A DNA stretch of 64,000 nt. It comes from Kribbella sp. NBC_00382 (GTDB lineage Bacteria; Actinomycetota; Actinomycetes; Propionibacteriales; Kribbellaceae). Positions within the stretch are counted from its first letter, which is position 1, and every line of letters begins with the position of its first letter. The position numbers and the translations under genes were made by a program. Shown in pieces: positions 16,808-25,121 of this stretch. The stretch spans positions 5,084,001 through 5,148,000 of the forward strand of contig NZ_CP107954.1 in NCBI RefSeq assembly GCF_036067295.1, given 5' to 3'. The notes beneath the pieces were generated by a model. That model saw only the letters and a program-made list of their open reading frames with translations, was not told the DNA's origin and made no database searches.

Positions 16808-17494
16808 TCACTCTTCGCGCCGCAACGGCACGGGCAAGCCGGACTTGGTGACGCCTGCCGCCAAGAGGCCACTGGTTACGGCGGGCACCAGCCAAGCCAA
16901 CCGGTCGACGACCTCGCTCGCCGCGGCACCGAGTACGCAACCGGCGACGAAACCGAACAGGAGCGGCCGCAACGTGGTCCACGCGACGCGGTCGGCAGCG
17001 CGGGTCGCCGGTGTCCGGGATCGCCCGGTCGCCAGTCCGACGAGAGCGACCGTCGACGCGACGATGTTGCCGGTCATCACGGCCGTCGACGGCGCACGTC
17101 TGAAGGTCAGGTGCAGCAAGGCGTTCTGGCAGGCCATCGCGGCCACGGCGAGAAGGGCGACGGCGGTCTCGACGCCAGGCCCGGCCAGCAGTGCCGCAGC
17201 GACGAGCAATGCGAACTGCAGCCAGAGGAACGGGGCGGCCCACCGGTACGGCGGGCGCTGCGAGCGGTCGACCACGACGGTGAGTGCGGCCGTCACGGCG
17301 ATGAACACCGCCACGGCGAGCACCACCGTGGCCCGCACCGGTCGATGCACGGCGGCATCGGCGGCGAGGACGACGACGTTGCCGGTGATGTGCGCTGTGA
17401 AAAGCCCGTGCAGCAGGACGTACGAGGTGACGTCGACCATGCCCGCGACGAAGCTGAGCAGGAAGGGGACGAGCTCGACCCTGAGGCTGGTCAT
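16808..17494 (-). CDS. DUF1275 (YoaK-family) membrane protein
   Basis: A 228-residue membrane protein with about six helices and the family opening FLLSFVAGMVDVTSYVLLHGLFTAHITGNVV, followed by the internal repeat signature STAVMTGNIV (about 165). DUF1275 proteins are widespread and functionally uncharacterised. The start at 17494 overlaps the stop of the ThrE-like gene (ATGA). It is part of the DUF4331-fumC-thrE-DUF1275 operon. Confidence 0.88.
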   Translation of the reverse strand: MTSLRVELVPFLLSFVAGMVDVTSYVLLHGLFTAHITGNVVVLAADAAVHRPVRATVVLAVAVFIAVTAALTVVVDRSQRPPYRWAAPFLWLQFALLVAAALLAGPGVETAVALLAVAAMACQNALLHLTFRRAPSTAVMTGNIVASTVALVGLATGRSRTPATRAADRVAWTTLRPLLFGFVAGCVLGAAASEVVDRLAWLVPAVTSGLLAAGVTKSGLPVPLRREE

Positions 17495-18798
17495 CTCGAC
17501 GGGAACCGCATAGTGGCGTCGAGCAACCGGGAGTGCGACCAGACCGCGTCGGCGATCAGGAACCCGAGTGGCATCGCCAGCAGGATGAGCGCCGCCGTGC
17601 TCGCTTCGGCGGCGGTCGTGGCGAGAAGCTGCTGGCTCTCTGCGCCCGTGGCCGACGACAACTGCGCGAAGGCGGCCAGCGCGCGGAAGATCAACGAGCC
17701 TGGGACGAGGGAGACGACGGAGGCGAAGCCGAGAGCGGAGAACGGGAGCTGCCATCGCTCGCACACAGGTACCAGCACCAGGCCGACGAACAGACATGCC
17801 AGGCCGGCGCCGATCCACGCCTGAGCATGCCAGTGGTCGACCACCGTCCAGCGCAGTGCATGAGCCGCTGCGCCGACGAGGAAAGCCCAGTAGAGCACCC
17901 GGAGCGGTACGGCGTAGAAGACTCCGTACGCGACAGCGAGCACCCCAGCGGTCGGGACGTCGACCCAGATCGGTACACCCGGACCGGCGGGATCGGCGAC
18001 GAGGTGCGCCCGGCCCAGCCACAGCCCGATCAGCAGTCCTGCGGTGACCGCGGTCATCAGGGCCGCGGCGAACACCAGGCGGCTGGCGCCCAACGGGATC
18101 CGCAGGGTGGCGATGTCCAGGCTTCCTTTGAGCAGGTGCGGGCCGGGCACGAGGATCAGACACGGACACAGCGCGGCGAGACCGAGTGCTGAGTTCATAC
18201 CGAGTCCGCTCGCTGCCGCGCCACCCAACCCGGCAATCAGCGCAGCGGCCGCCACCTGTGCGTAGGCGTTCGCGCCGGCCTTCCCCAGCCCGCGGCGAGC
18301 GAACGCCCCCGCAGCGCAGCACACGGCGATGAGCGCCAGGGTCGTCAGTTCGCGTACGCCGAAGATCACGGCCAGCCCGCAACCACCTACGACGCAGGCG
18401 ATCGCGTACAAGGCGATGTTGGGAGGCGGCAGCGTCGCCGCGGACCGTAGCCGCTCGAACGCGTCGGCGAGGGCGAGCTTGCCGGCGTCCAGGTCGTTGA
18501 TGATGTGGTCGACGGCAAGCACCCGGTTCTCAGCGAGGCCGCTGGGAACAGCGCCGTTGCCGCGGACGTCGTAGGCCCCGGCCTTGGACTCGAAGGAGAA
18601 GTCCGACCACGACCAGCCGAGATCCACCCGGGCGTTGAGCCCGAGCGCGCGAGCCAGTTGCCCGGTACGCCGCTCCGCCCGGTCCGTCTCGGCCCCGTTG
18701 GCATGCAAGACACTGATCGCCTCGACGAGGAAGCGCTCCGCCGCCAGCGCCCCGTCTCCGCTGTGTGCCGCCTTCCGTCCCTCCTGCCGCGTGGACAT
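17491..18798 (-). CDS. Threonine/serine exporter family protein (ThrE-like)
   Basis: A 435-residue protein with a cytoplasmic N-terminal domain (about 1-130) and about ten hydrophobic helices, matching the ThrE family (DUF1212 plus DUF3815 halves fused). ThrE of Corynebacterium exports threonine and serine. Typical segments are LGLNARVDLGWSW, GMNSALGLAALCPCLILVPGPHLLKGS and VVSLVPGSLIFRALAAF. Its ATG shares one base with the fumC stop (TGATG), and its own stop overlaps the DUF1275 start, so all three are probably translated together. Export of a fumarate-derived or hydroxy amino acid is possible but unproven. Confidence 0.85.
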   Translation of the reverse strand: MSTRQEGRKAAHSGDGALAAERFLVEAISVLHANGAETDRAERRTGQLARALGLNARVDLGWSWSDFSFESKAGAYDVRGNGAVPSGLAENRVLAVDHIINDLDAGKLALADAFERLRSAATLPPPNIALYAIACVVGGCGLAVIFGVRELTTLALIAVCCAAGAFARRGLGKAGANAYAQVAAAALIAGLGGAAASGLGMNSALGLAALCPCLILVPGPHLLKGSLDIATLRIPLGASRLVFAAALMTAVTAGLLIGLWLGRAHLVADPAGPGVPIWVDVPTAGVLAVAYGVFYAVPLRVLYWAFLVGAAAHALRWTVVDHWHAQAWIGAGLACLFVGLVLVPVCERWQLPFSALGFASVVSLVPGSLIFRALAAFAQLSSATGAESQQLLATTAAEASTAALILLAMPLGFLIADAVWSHSRLLDATMRFPSR

Positions 18799-20264
18799 CA
18801 GGCTCCGCCGACGCCGTGCCCGACCATCCCCAGTGGGTCGATGGCGGAGTCGAACTGTTCGGCGGTCACGTGCCCGGATGCCAGCGCCGCCTCCCGCAAC
18901 GTCTGGTCCTTCGCCAGCGCGTCCTCGGCGATGTGCGCCGCGTTCTGGTACCCGATCAACGGGCTGAGCGCGGTCACCAGCATCAGGCTTTCGTCCACGT
19001 AGCCGGAGATCCGCTGCTCGTTCAGGGTCGTGCCGCGCACGGAGTACCGGAGGAACTTCTGCAGGCCGTCGCCGAGGATCCGGGCCGAGTGCAGGAAGTT
19101 GCTGATGATGATCGGGCGCATCGCGTTGAGCTCGAAGTTGCCCTGCGAACCGGCGAAGGCGACCGCGGTGTCGTCGCCGATCACCTGGATCGAGATCATC
19201 ACCATCGCCTCGCACTGGGTCGGATTGACCTTGCCGGGCATGATCGACGACCCCGGCTCGTTGGCGGGCAGGATCAGCTCGCCGAGACCCGTGCGTGGAC
19301 CGGACGCCAGCCAGCGCATGTCGTTGGCGATCTTCATCAGGGCGACGGCGAGGCCGCGCAGAGCGGCATGGGCGCGCACGATCGCGTCGAGCGAGCCTTG
19401 CGCCGCGAACTTGTTCGGCGCCGTGACGAACTGCTTGCCGGTGAGCCGCGCGATCTCGGCCGCTACCTCCACGCTGAATCCCTCGGGCGCGTTCAGCCCG
19501 GTTCCGACGGCGGTACCGCCGAGAGCCAACTGGTACAGCCCCTGACGGCTGTGCTTGATCTCCTCGCCGCAGGCGTCGAGCTGCGCGGCCCATCCGGACC
19601 ACTCCTGGCCGACCGTGAGCGGTACGGCGTCCTCCAGATGGGTCCGGCCGATCTTGACGACGTCCATCCACGCTGTCGCCTTGGCGTGCAGTTCTGCGGC
19701 GAGGTCCCGCACCGCCGGTACCAGCCGGTCGTCGATCTCCGCGATCGCCGCCAGGTGCATGGCAGTGGGGAAGCTGTCGTTGCTGGACTGCCCCAGGTTG
19801 ACGTCGTCGTTCGGGCCGACCGGCTGTTGACTGCCCAGCTCGCCCCCGAGCAACTGGATCGCCCGGTTCGCCAGTACTTCGTTGACGTTCATGTTGCTCT
19901 GCGTGCCGGACCCGGTCTGCCACACGTAGAGCGGAAAGTGGTCGTCGAGCTGGCCGGCGATCGCTTCGTCGGCTGCCCGGACGATCGCGTCGGCCTTCCA
20001 CCGGGGGAGCCGTCCGGCTCGCTGGTTGACGATCGCGGCCGCCTTCTTGACGTACCCGTAGGCGTGGTAGACCTCCTTCGGCATCCGGTCGTCGCCGATG
20101 GAGAAGTGCAGCAGAGACCGTTGGGTCTGCGCGCCCCAGTACCGATCCGCCGGGACGTCGACCGGGCCCATGCTGTCGAACTCGGCGCGGGTGCCGGTCG
20201 CGTCGATTCCGATCGGCAGCTCACGGAGTACGGGGCCGGTGGTGGCTTGCTGAGAGGTGTCCAT
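18798..20264 (-). CDS. fumC: Class II fumarate hydratase
   Basis: A 488-residue member of the fumarase/aspartase superfamily. The signature GSSIMPGKVNPTQCEA (about 338-353) carries the catalytic serine loop, TGSGTQSNMNVNEV (about 125) binds substrate, and GRTHLEDAVPL (about 209) is also present. It interconverts fumarate and malate in the cytoplasm; aspartase is the main alternative, but the loop sequences favour FumC. It starts one base after the DUF4331 stop and shares a base with the next start. Its placement among DUF4331 and exporter genes rather than with TCA genes suggests a second, specialised fumarase. Confidence 0.93.
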   Translation of the reverse strand: MDTSQQATTGPVLRELPIGIDATGTRAEFDSMGPVDVPADRYWGAQTQRSLLHFSIGDDRMPKEVYHAYGYVKKAAAIVNQRAGRLPRWKADAIVRAADEAIAGQLDDHFPLYVWQTGSGTQSNMNVNEVLANRAIQLLGGELGSQQPVGPNDDVNLGQSSNDSFPTAMHLAAIAEIDDRLVPAVRDLAAELHAKATAWMDVVKIGRTHLEDAVPLTVGQEWSGWAAQLDACGEEIKHSRQGLYQLALGGTAVGTGLNAPEGFSVEVAAEIARLTGKQFVTAPNKFAAQGSLDAIVRAHAALRGLAVALMKIANDMRWLASGPRTGLGELILPANEPGSSIMPGKVNPTQCEAMVMISIQVIGDDTAVAFAGSQGNFELNAMRPIIISNFLHSARILGDGLQKFLRYSVRGTTLNEQRISGYVDESLMLVTALSPLIGYQNAAHIAEDALAKDQTLREAALASGHVTAEQFDSAIDPLGMVGHGVGGA

Positions 20265-20265
20265 G

Positions 20266-21273
20266 TCAGCTGCCCTCGTCGACACCCGGGTAGCGGTTGG
20301 GGACGCCGAGGAACGGGAACGCCGGCTGCAGGTCCTTGTGCGGCTCGAGACCCTGGGCGCCGATCTTGCCGTTGGACATCCAGGCGAAGCGGGCGCTGAA
20401 GGCGTCGTCGGTGATCGCGCGGCCGTTGGGATAGGCGGCCGGCTCGCCGCGGTCGTACCGGAGGATGTCGGGCAGCACGATCAGCGCCGCCGACTTCGCC
20501 TCCTCGGGCGAGTAGCCGCCGTTCTGCTCGAGGAACCCGGACCACAGCTCCAGATAGTTGGCCACGTCGTCGACCGGCTGCCTGAGGTTGTACTCGTTCT
20601 TGACGTTGTTCGGGTTCACGAACGGGTTGATCGTCGGGTGCCCGCCGCGGTCCACCTGGACGATCGCGCCGTCGCGGCGCACCCCGACGGTGACCCAGAC
20701 GCCGATCGCCGGATCCGCGCTGAGCATCCCGTTCGGTACCTCGAGCGCGATCGTCAGGACGTTCCGGTCGGCGAAGGCGTCCTGCCCGGTCCACTGGAAA
20801 CCGTGGAAGGAGCCGTCGGCGTCGGCGAAGAACGGGTCGCTGCGCACCCCGATGAAGAGCCGGACGTCGCCCAGGGTGATCGGTTCGGCCGCTGCGTCGA
20901 AGCCCACCGGAGTTCCGGTGATGATCAGCTCGCCCGCGGGCCCGGGGCTGCGCGCCTCGGCTCCGGTGGCGAAGTAGACCGACCCGGTCTGCCCGCCGTC
21001 CTTCAGCTCGGAGAACACGAAGGTGAAGGCGGCGTCGGCCTGCGCGTCGCCGTCGGTGTCGATGTTGATCCGGTAGACCCCGTCGGGATGGAACTCCCGC
21101 TTCATCAGGAACGGCGGCATCGCGCTCATCCCGGTCGTGTACGGGTTGAGGTCGATGATCAGGACCGTCCGGCCGGGATCGTCCGGCGAGGCGAAGAGGT
21201 ACAGGTCGGTGAAGTCGAGGCGGGCGTCGTCGCCGGGAAACCGGAGATTGGCCGCGCTGTAGTGGTTGGACAC
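20266..21273 (-). CDS. DUF4331 domain protein
   Basis: A 335-residue protein with the DUF4331 pattern: SNHYSAANLRFPGDDARLDFTDLYLF at the start, then RTVLIIDLNP, and a long beta-rich body with FQWTGQDAFADRNVLTIALEVP. No signal peptide is visible, so it is likely cytoplasmic. DUF4331 proteins are uncharacterised. It heads a five-gene run (DUF4331, fumC, thrE-like, DUF1275, small membrane protein). LAL-motif copy C lies 58 bp upstream, making LAL control likely. Confidence 0.85.
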   Translation of the reverse strand: MSNHYSAANLRFPGDDARLDFTDLYLFASPDDPGRTVLIIDLNPYTTGMSAMPPFLMKREFHPDGVYRINIDTDGDAQADAAFTFVFSELKDGGQTGSVYFATGAEARSPGPAGELIITGTPVGFDAAAEPITLGDVRLFIGVRSDPFFADADGSFHGFQWTGQDAFADRNVLTIALEVPNGMLSADPAIGVWVTVGVRRDGAIVQVDRGGHPTINPFVNPNNVKNEYNLRQPVDDVANYLELWSGFLEQNGGYSPEEAKSAALIVLPDILRYDRGEPAAYPNGRAITDDAFSARFAWMSNGKIGAQGLEPHKDLQPAFPFLGVPNRYPGVDEGS

Positions 21274-21330
21274 GAGATCTCCTTCGGTGGTGGTGGTCTG
21301 TGCCAGCCTGGGACCTCACCACCACCTGTC

Positions 21331-21366
21331 GCGCCCGTGATACTCACTGGCCGGCGCCGGCCAGTG
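21331..21366. promoter_or_regulatory. LAL-block promoter motif, copy C, with a 22-bp palindrome
   Basis: GCGCCCGTGATACTCACTGG occupies 21331-21350. Its last six bases form the left arm of a perfect 22-bp palindrome (21345-21366): CACTGG, a self-complementary CCGGCGCCGG centre, then CCAGTG. It lies between the DUF4331 start and the end of the third LAL gene, about 60 bp upstream of the DUF4331 operon. A terminator for the LAL transcript is less likely because both neighbouring genes run leftward and the LAL gene ends away from it. Confidence 0.5.
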
Positions 21367-21378
21367 AAACCGGTGGCG

Positions 21379-24174
21379 CTAGCCGCGCGCCGCTTCGTAG
21401 CCGCTCTGGAAGGGCACGTCCCGCAACTGCCGGCGGGAGGTGATGGACAACTTGTCGAAGACCTTGCGCAGGTGCCACTCGACGGTCCGCGGGCTGAGGA
21501 ACAGCCGGGTGGCGACCTCGGAGTTCGACAGTCCGTCGCGGACCAGGAGCGCGATCTGCCGCTCCTGTGAGGTCAGCGCCTCGCCGGTCGACGGAGCGGC
21601 CGTACGCTTGCGGGCAGTCTCTCCGGTCGCGTGCAGCTCCCGATGCGCGCGCTCCGCGAAGGCGTCCATGCCGATCGAGGAGAACAGCTCGTAGGCGGAC
21701 CTCAGCTCCGAGCGGGCTTCCATCCGCCGGCCTCTGCGGCGCAACCATTCGCCGTACAGCAGCCGGGTCCGGGCCAGGTCCGGTCGTAGCCGGGTGCCGG
21801 CCAGCAACTCGATCGCCTCGACGTACGCGGCCTCGGCAGTGTCGTCGGTACTGACGAGTGCCCGTGCACGCGCCTCGGCAGCGAGCGCCCACGGCTGCCG
21901 GCTGTAATGGGTGTTTTCCTGAAGCCGTGCCAGCGCGGCAGCCGCTTCGTCGGGCCGCCCGGTCCGGGATGCCGCCTCGACCTGTTCGATCAGCGCCCAC
22001 GACGACATCCAGAGTTTGGCCGTGTCCTTGTCCGCCAGCCGTGCCATCGCCAGCGCCTCGTCGTGGCGGCCCAGCGCGTTCAGGAGCAATGACTTGGTCC
22101 ACTGGGCGTGCCGCACCGCCATCCCTTGGCCGTTGGCGGTCGCTTCGGCGATCGTTTCGTCGATCAGTGGGAACGCCTCGTCCTGATGTCCCCGGAACGC
22201 CGCCAGGACCACGGCGCCGTAGTGCGCCATGTGGGTGCCGGTGGCCTCCCGGACGGCATCCGCCTCGGCTTTCAGAGCGGTCGCCTCGGCGAAATCACCG
22301 GCGAACGCGGCGACCTGCTCCAAAACGTTCACGCCGACGACGAGGACCGCGAGGGCTCCGGCGCTGCGCGCTGCTTCGACCTGCCGGCCGGCGGCCGCGA
22401 CACACGCTTCGAAGTCCCACACCGTCGCGGCTGCGACGGTAGCGAGCCATCCCCAGCGGAGCGCCTCCTCGGCCGATACCTCCGGGCTGCCGAACGCGGT
22501 GGCGGCCTGTTCGAGCAATGGCACGGCATCGCGGCTTCCCTCGACGAACAGGGTGGCGAATCCGTCGAGGAGCAGGTCGGAGCTATGCGGACTGCCCTCG
22601 GGTGCCGCAGCTGCCCTGACCGCGCGGGAGACCTCGGGGATGCCGACGGTCTGCACCAGGCCGCCGGCCAGGAGGGCGGCGCTCCAGGCGTCTATGTACG
22701 TCTCTCTGGCGAGCCTTACGTCCAGTGGCTCCAGCGTTCGGGCGGCCCGTAGTAGCAGCCCCGCAGCATCATGTCCTCGTTGCTGGGCCAACGCCGCTTC
22801 CGCGCGGATCTGGTCGATCCGGGCCCGGCCGAGGTCATCGAGCTGGCCGACCTCGGCGGTGACAAGCAACCGCGAGGCAGTCGCGAAGGCGCCGGCCCGG
22901 AGGCTCGCGTGAGCGCCGGCCATCGCGCGTTGGGTCCGGCGGGCGGGATCGACGGTCAGCGCGACCGCGCGCTGCCAGCAGGCCGCGGCCGCCGCGAAGC
23001 CGCCTCGGGCCTGCGCGCGATCGGCCGATCGTTCCAGTGCGGCGGCGACCTCCTCATCGGGTCCGGTCGCCGCCGAGGCGAGGTGCCAGGCGCGTCGATC
23101 GGGGTCGGCTGTCGCATCCGTGGCGGAGGCCAGGGCCAGGTGGATCGCTTGACGCTCCGAGTCGGCCGCGGCCCCGTACAACGCGGATCGCACCAAGGGA
23201 TGCCGGAAGGTCAACCGCTCGCTCAGCGTGAGCAGGTTGGCAACCTCGGTGAAGTCGGCGGCGATCCCGAGCAGGTCGGCGGCTCGCCGCACCAGGACCG
23301 GATCACCCTCTGGCTCGGCGGCAGCGATCAGCAGCAGTCGCCGGGTCGAGGTCGGCAGCGTCTCTGCCTGCCGCAGGAAGCTCTGCTCGATCCGCACCGG
23401 CAGGCCTGGGCCGCCGGCGAGGCCGAACCCGGCCGCGAGCTGGGTCGCGGTGAGTCCGCGCGGAAGCTCCAGCAGCGCCAACGGGTTGCCACGCGTCTCT
23501 GCCACGATCCGGTCCCGGATCGGCCCGTCGAGCAGGAATTCGACGGACGACCCGAGCAGCGCGCGAGCATCGCGGTCCGGCAGCCCTTCGACCATGAGCC
23601 CCGGGAGGTCACGCAGTTCTGTTCGGGGCTCGCGAGCCCCGAACACCAGTCCGACCGCCTCGGCGCCCAGCCGGCGGGCCACGAAGCCGAGCGTCTGAGC
23701 GGTCGCCGTATCGAGCCACTGGGCGTCGTCGACGATGACGAGGACCGGCTGCTCCCCGGCCAGGTCCGAGATCAGGCTCAGGACCGCGAGACCGACCATG
23801 AAGGGATCTGGCGCCGGCCCCGGCGCCAGACCGAAGATCGTCGCGAGTGCCTGCCGCTGAGGTTCCGGAATGCGATCCGCCCGGTCCAGGATCGGCGCGC
23901 ACAGCTGGTGCAGCGCGGCGAAGAGCAGCTCCATCTCCGACTGGACGCCGACCGCGCGCAGGATCCGCAGGTCCCCGGTGGGTCTCGCCAGGTGGTCCAG
24001 CAACGCCGTCTTGCCGACCCCGGCCTCACCCAGTACGACGAGAGCGCGGCTCTCGCCATCGCGCAGACCCGCGAGAACCCCGTCGAGTACCGCGCGTTCG
24101 ACCTGGCGCCCGAGCAACCCGGTTGCCGGCACCCCTCCTGCGGCTTGGCCGCCTACCCCGTTTTGTGGACTCAA
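21379..24174 (-). CDS. LAL-type LuxR transcriptional regulator, paralogue 3
   Basis: About 931 residues: Walker A GEAGVGKT (about 47), Walker B VLVIVDDAQWLD (about 144), an extended TPR-like region, and a C-terminal LuxR helix-turn-helix (about 865-925; SNSEVATRLFLSPRTVEWHL). It is clearly homologous along its length to the two LAL genes at 7675 and 10526. I propose the TTG at 24174, with an AAGGGCGG site upstream, because paralogue homology starts about 20 residues later; a GTG at 24327 would overlap the GntR gene and lacks a ribosome site. It lies downstream of the gntR gene on the same strand. Confidence 0.87.
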   Translation of the reverse strand: MSPQNGVGGQAAGGVPATGLLGRQVERAVLDGVLAGLRDGESRALVVLGEAGVGKTALLDHLARPTGDLRILRAVGVQSEMELLFAALHQLCAPILDRADRIPEPQRQALATIFGLAPGPAPDPFMVGLAVLSLISDLAGEQPVLVIVDDAQWLDTATAQTLGFVARRLGAEAVGLVFGAREPRTELRDLPGLMVEGLPDRDARALLGSSVEFLLDGPIRDRIVAETRGNPLALLELPRGLTATQLAAGFGLAGGPGLPVRIEQSFLRQAETLPTSTRRLLLIAAAEPEGDPVLVRRAADLLGIAADFTEVANLLTLSERLTFRHPLVRSALYGAAADSERQAIHLALASATDATADPDRRAWHLASAATGPDEEVAAALERSADRAQARGGFAAAAACWQRAVALTVDPARRTQRAMAGAHASLRAGAFATASRLLVTAEVGQLDDLGRARIDQIRAEAALAQQRGHDAAGLLLRAARTLEPLDVRLARETYIDAWSAALLAGGLVQTVGIPEVSRAVRAAAAPEGSPHSSDLLLDGFATLFVEGSRDAVPLLEQAATAFGSPEVSAEEALRWGWLATVAAATVWDFEACVAAAGRQVEAARSAGALAVLVVGVNVLEQVAAFAGDFAEATALKAEADAVREATGTHMAHYGAVVLAAFRGHQDEAFPLIDETIAEATANGQGMAVRHAQWTKSLLLNALGRHDEALAMARLADKDTAKLWMSSWALIEQVEAASRTGRPDEAAAALARLQENTHYSRQPWALAAEARARALVSTDDTAEAAYVEAIELLAGTRLRPDLARTRLLYGEWLRRRGRRMEARSELRSAYELFSSIGMDAFAERAHRELHATGETARKRTAAPSTGEALTSQERQIALLVRDGLSNSEVATRLFLSPRTVEWHLRKVFDKLSITSRRQLRDVPFQSGYEAARG

Positions 24175-24304
24175 CGTCCGCCGCCCTTCAAGCGGTGAGC
24201 AACCGCGCCCGTACCGCGAGCCACCGGCCAAAGCCGGTCGAACTGGGCCAGCGTAGGACGCGATCGGCCGGTTGGCCAGGAAGCCACCCGCAGCGGCTCG
24301 GCCC

Positions 24305-25048
24305 TCAGACAACGCTCGGAGAATCACCAGTGGGCTTGGCGAGACTCAACTGGGTGGTGACCTGGTAGCGGTCACCGCGGTAGGCGGCGCGGGTGAACTC
24401 GAAGCGGCGACCGTTCTGGTCACTGGTGGTTCGTTCCAGGACCAGGATCGGAGCGTCCAGTGCGAGGCCGAGCAGGGCTGACTCGGTGGCATCGGCCGCC
24501 GCGGCCGCGTGAGTCTGCTCGGCGTCGGTCGGGATCACCCCGTACTGCTGTTCGAGCAACGCGTAGAACGAACTCTGCTCGATAGCCTGGACGTCGAGGT
24601 CGGGGACGAGCTCCTGCAGGACGTGGATCGTCTCCAGGCAGATCGGCTCGCCGTTGACGAGGCGTTGCCGGGCGATCCGCAGGACCGCGGTGGTCGGGGT
24701 GACCCGGAGCCGGTTGGCGACCACGTTGCCGGCCTGGATCGTGGCATGGCTGAGCACCCTGCTGGTCCAGGCCGCGGAGGCTCGCGGGTACGTCGCTCCG
24801 TGGGTGCCGGTGATCTGCTGGGCGATTCTGGGGCTGCCGACGAACATGCCGCGACCGTGCTCGCGTACCAGCCGGCCGTCGCGGACCAGGTCGTCGACCA
24901 CTGCGCGGAGGGTGGGGCGGGAGATGTCGAGCTCGGCGGACAGTTGCCGCTCGGACGGGATCGCTTGACCGACCGCTCGTGACTCGACCAGCCCGAGCAG
25001 GTGCTCGCGGGCCAGATCTCGCTTGCGCTGGCTGCCTGCCACGAGCAC
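24305..25048 (-). CDS. GntR-family regulator, HutC/DasR-like with UTRA domain
   Basis: A 247-residue regulator. The N-terminal winged helix (about 10-72) includes IPSERQLSAELDISRPTLRAVVDDLV and REHGRGMFV, and the C-terminal UTRA effector domain (about 95-240) includes VLRIARQRLVNGEPICLET. HutC-subfamily proteins bind operators of the TGGT-N-ACCA type and release them on binding small sugars or amino acid derivatives. It lies 73 bp behind the secreted GH16 gene in the same direction. Two ACTGGT...ACCA elements in front of that gene are likely its sites. A GTG at 25042 fits the GGAGGG ribosome site slightly better than 25048. Confidence 0.9.
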   Translation of the reverse strand: MLVAGSQRKRDLAREHLLGLVESRAVGQAIPSERQLSAELDISRPTLRAVVDDLVRDGRLVREHGRGMFVGSPRIAQQITGTHGATYPRASAAWTSRVLSHATIQAGNVVANRLRVTPTTAVLRIARQRLVNGEPICLETIHVLQELVPDLDVQAIEQSSFYALLEQQYGVIPTDAEQTHAAAAADATESALLGLALDAPILVLERTTSDQNGRRFEFTRAAYRGDRYQVTTQLSLAKPTGDSPSVV

Positions 25049-25121
25049 CCACCCTCCATGCGCCGGACGTTGACGCGAACATAGCCCAATCAGCTATGCC
25101 GCGGCGCCCGGAGCCACGGGA

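Noticed and set aside
17495..18382. Upstream extension of the DUF1275 gene to about 524 residues
   Set aside because: The extension runs antisense-like through the ThrE-like gene in another frame; the ATG at 17494 with the four-base overlap is the natural start.
24175..24327. GTG start at 24327 for the third LAL gene
   Set aside because: It would overlap the gntR stop, lacks a ribosome site and adds sequence not shared with paralogues.
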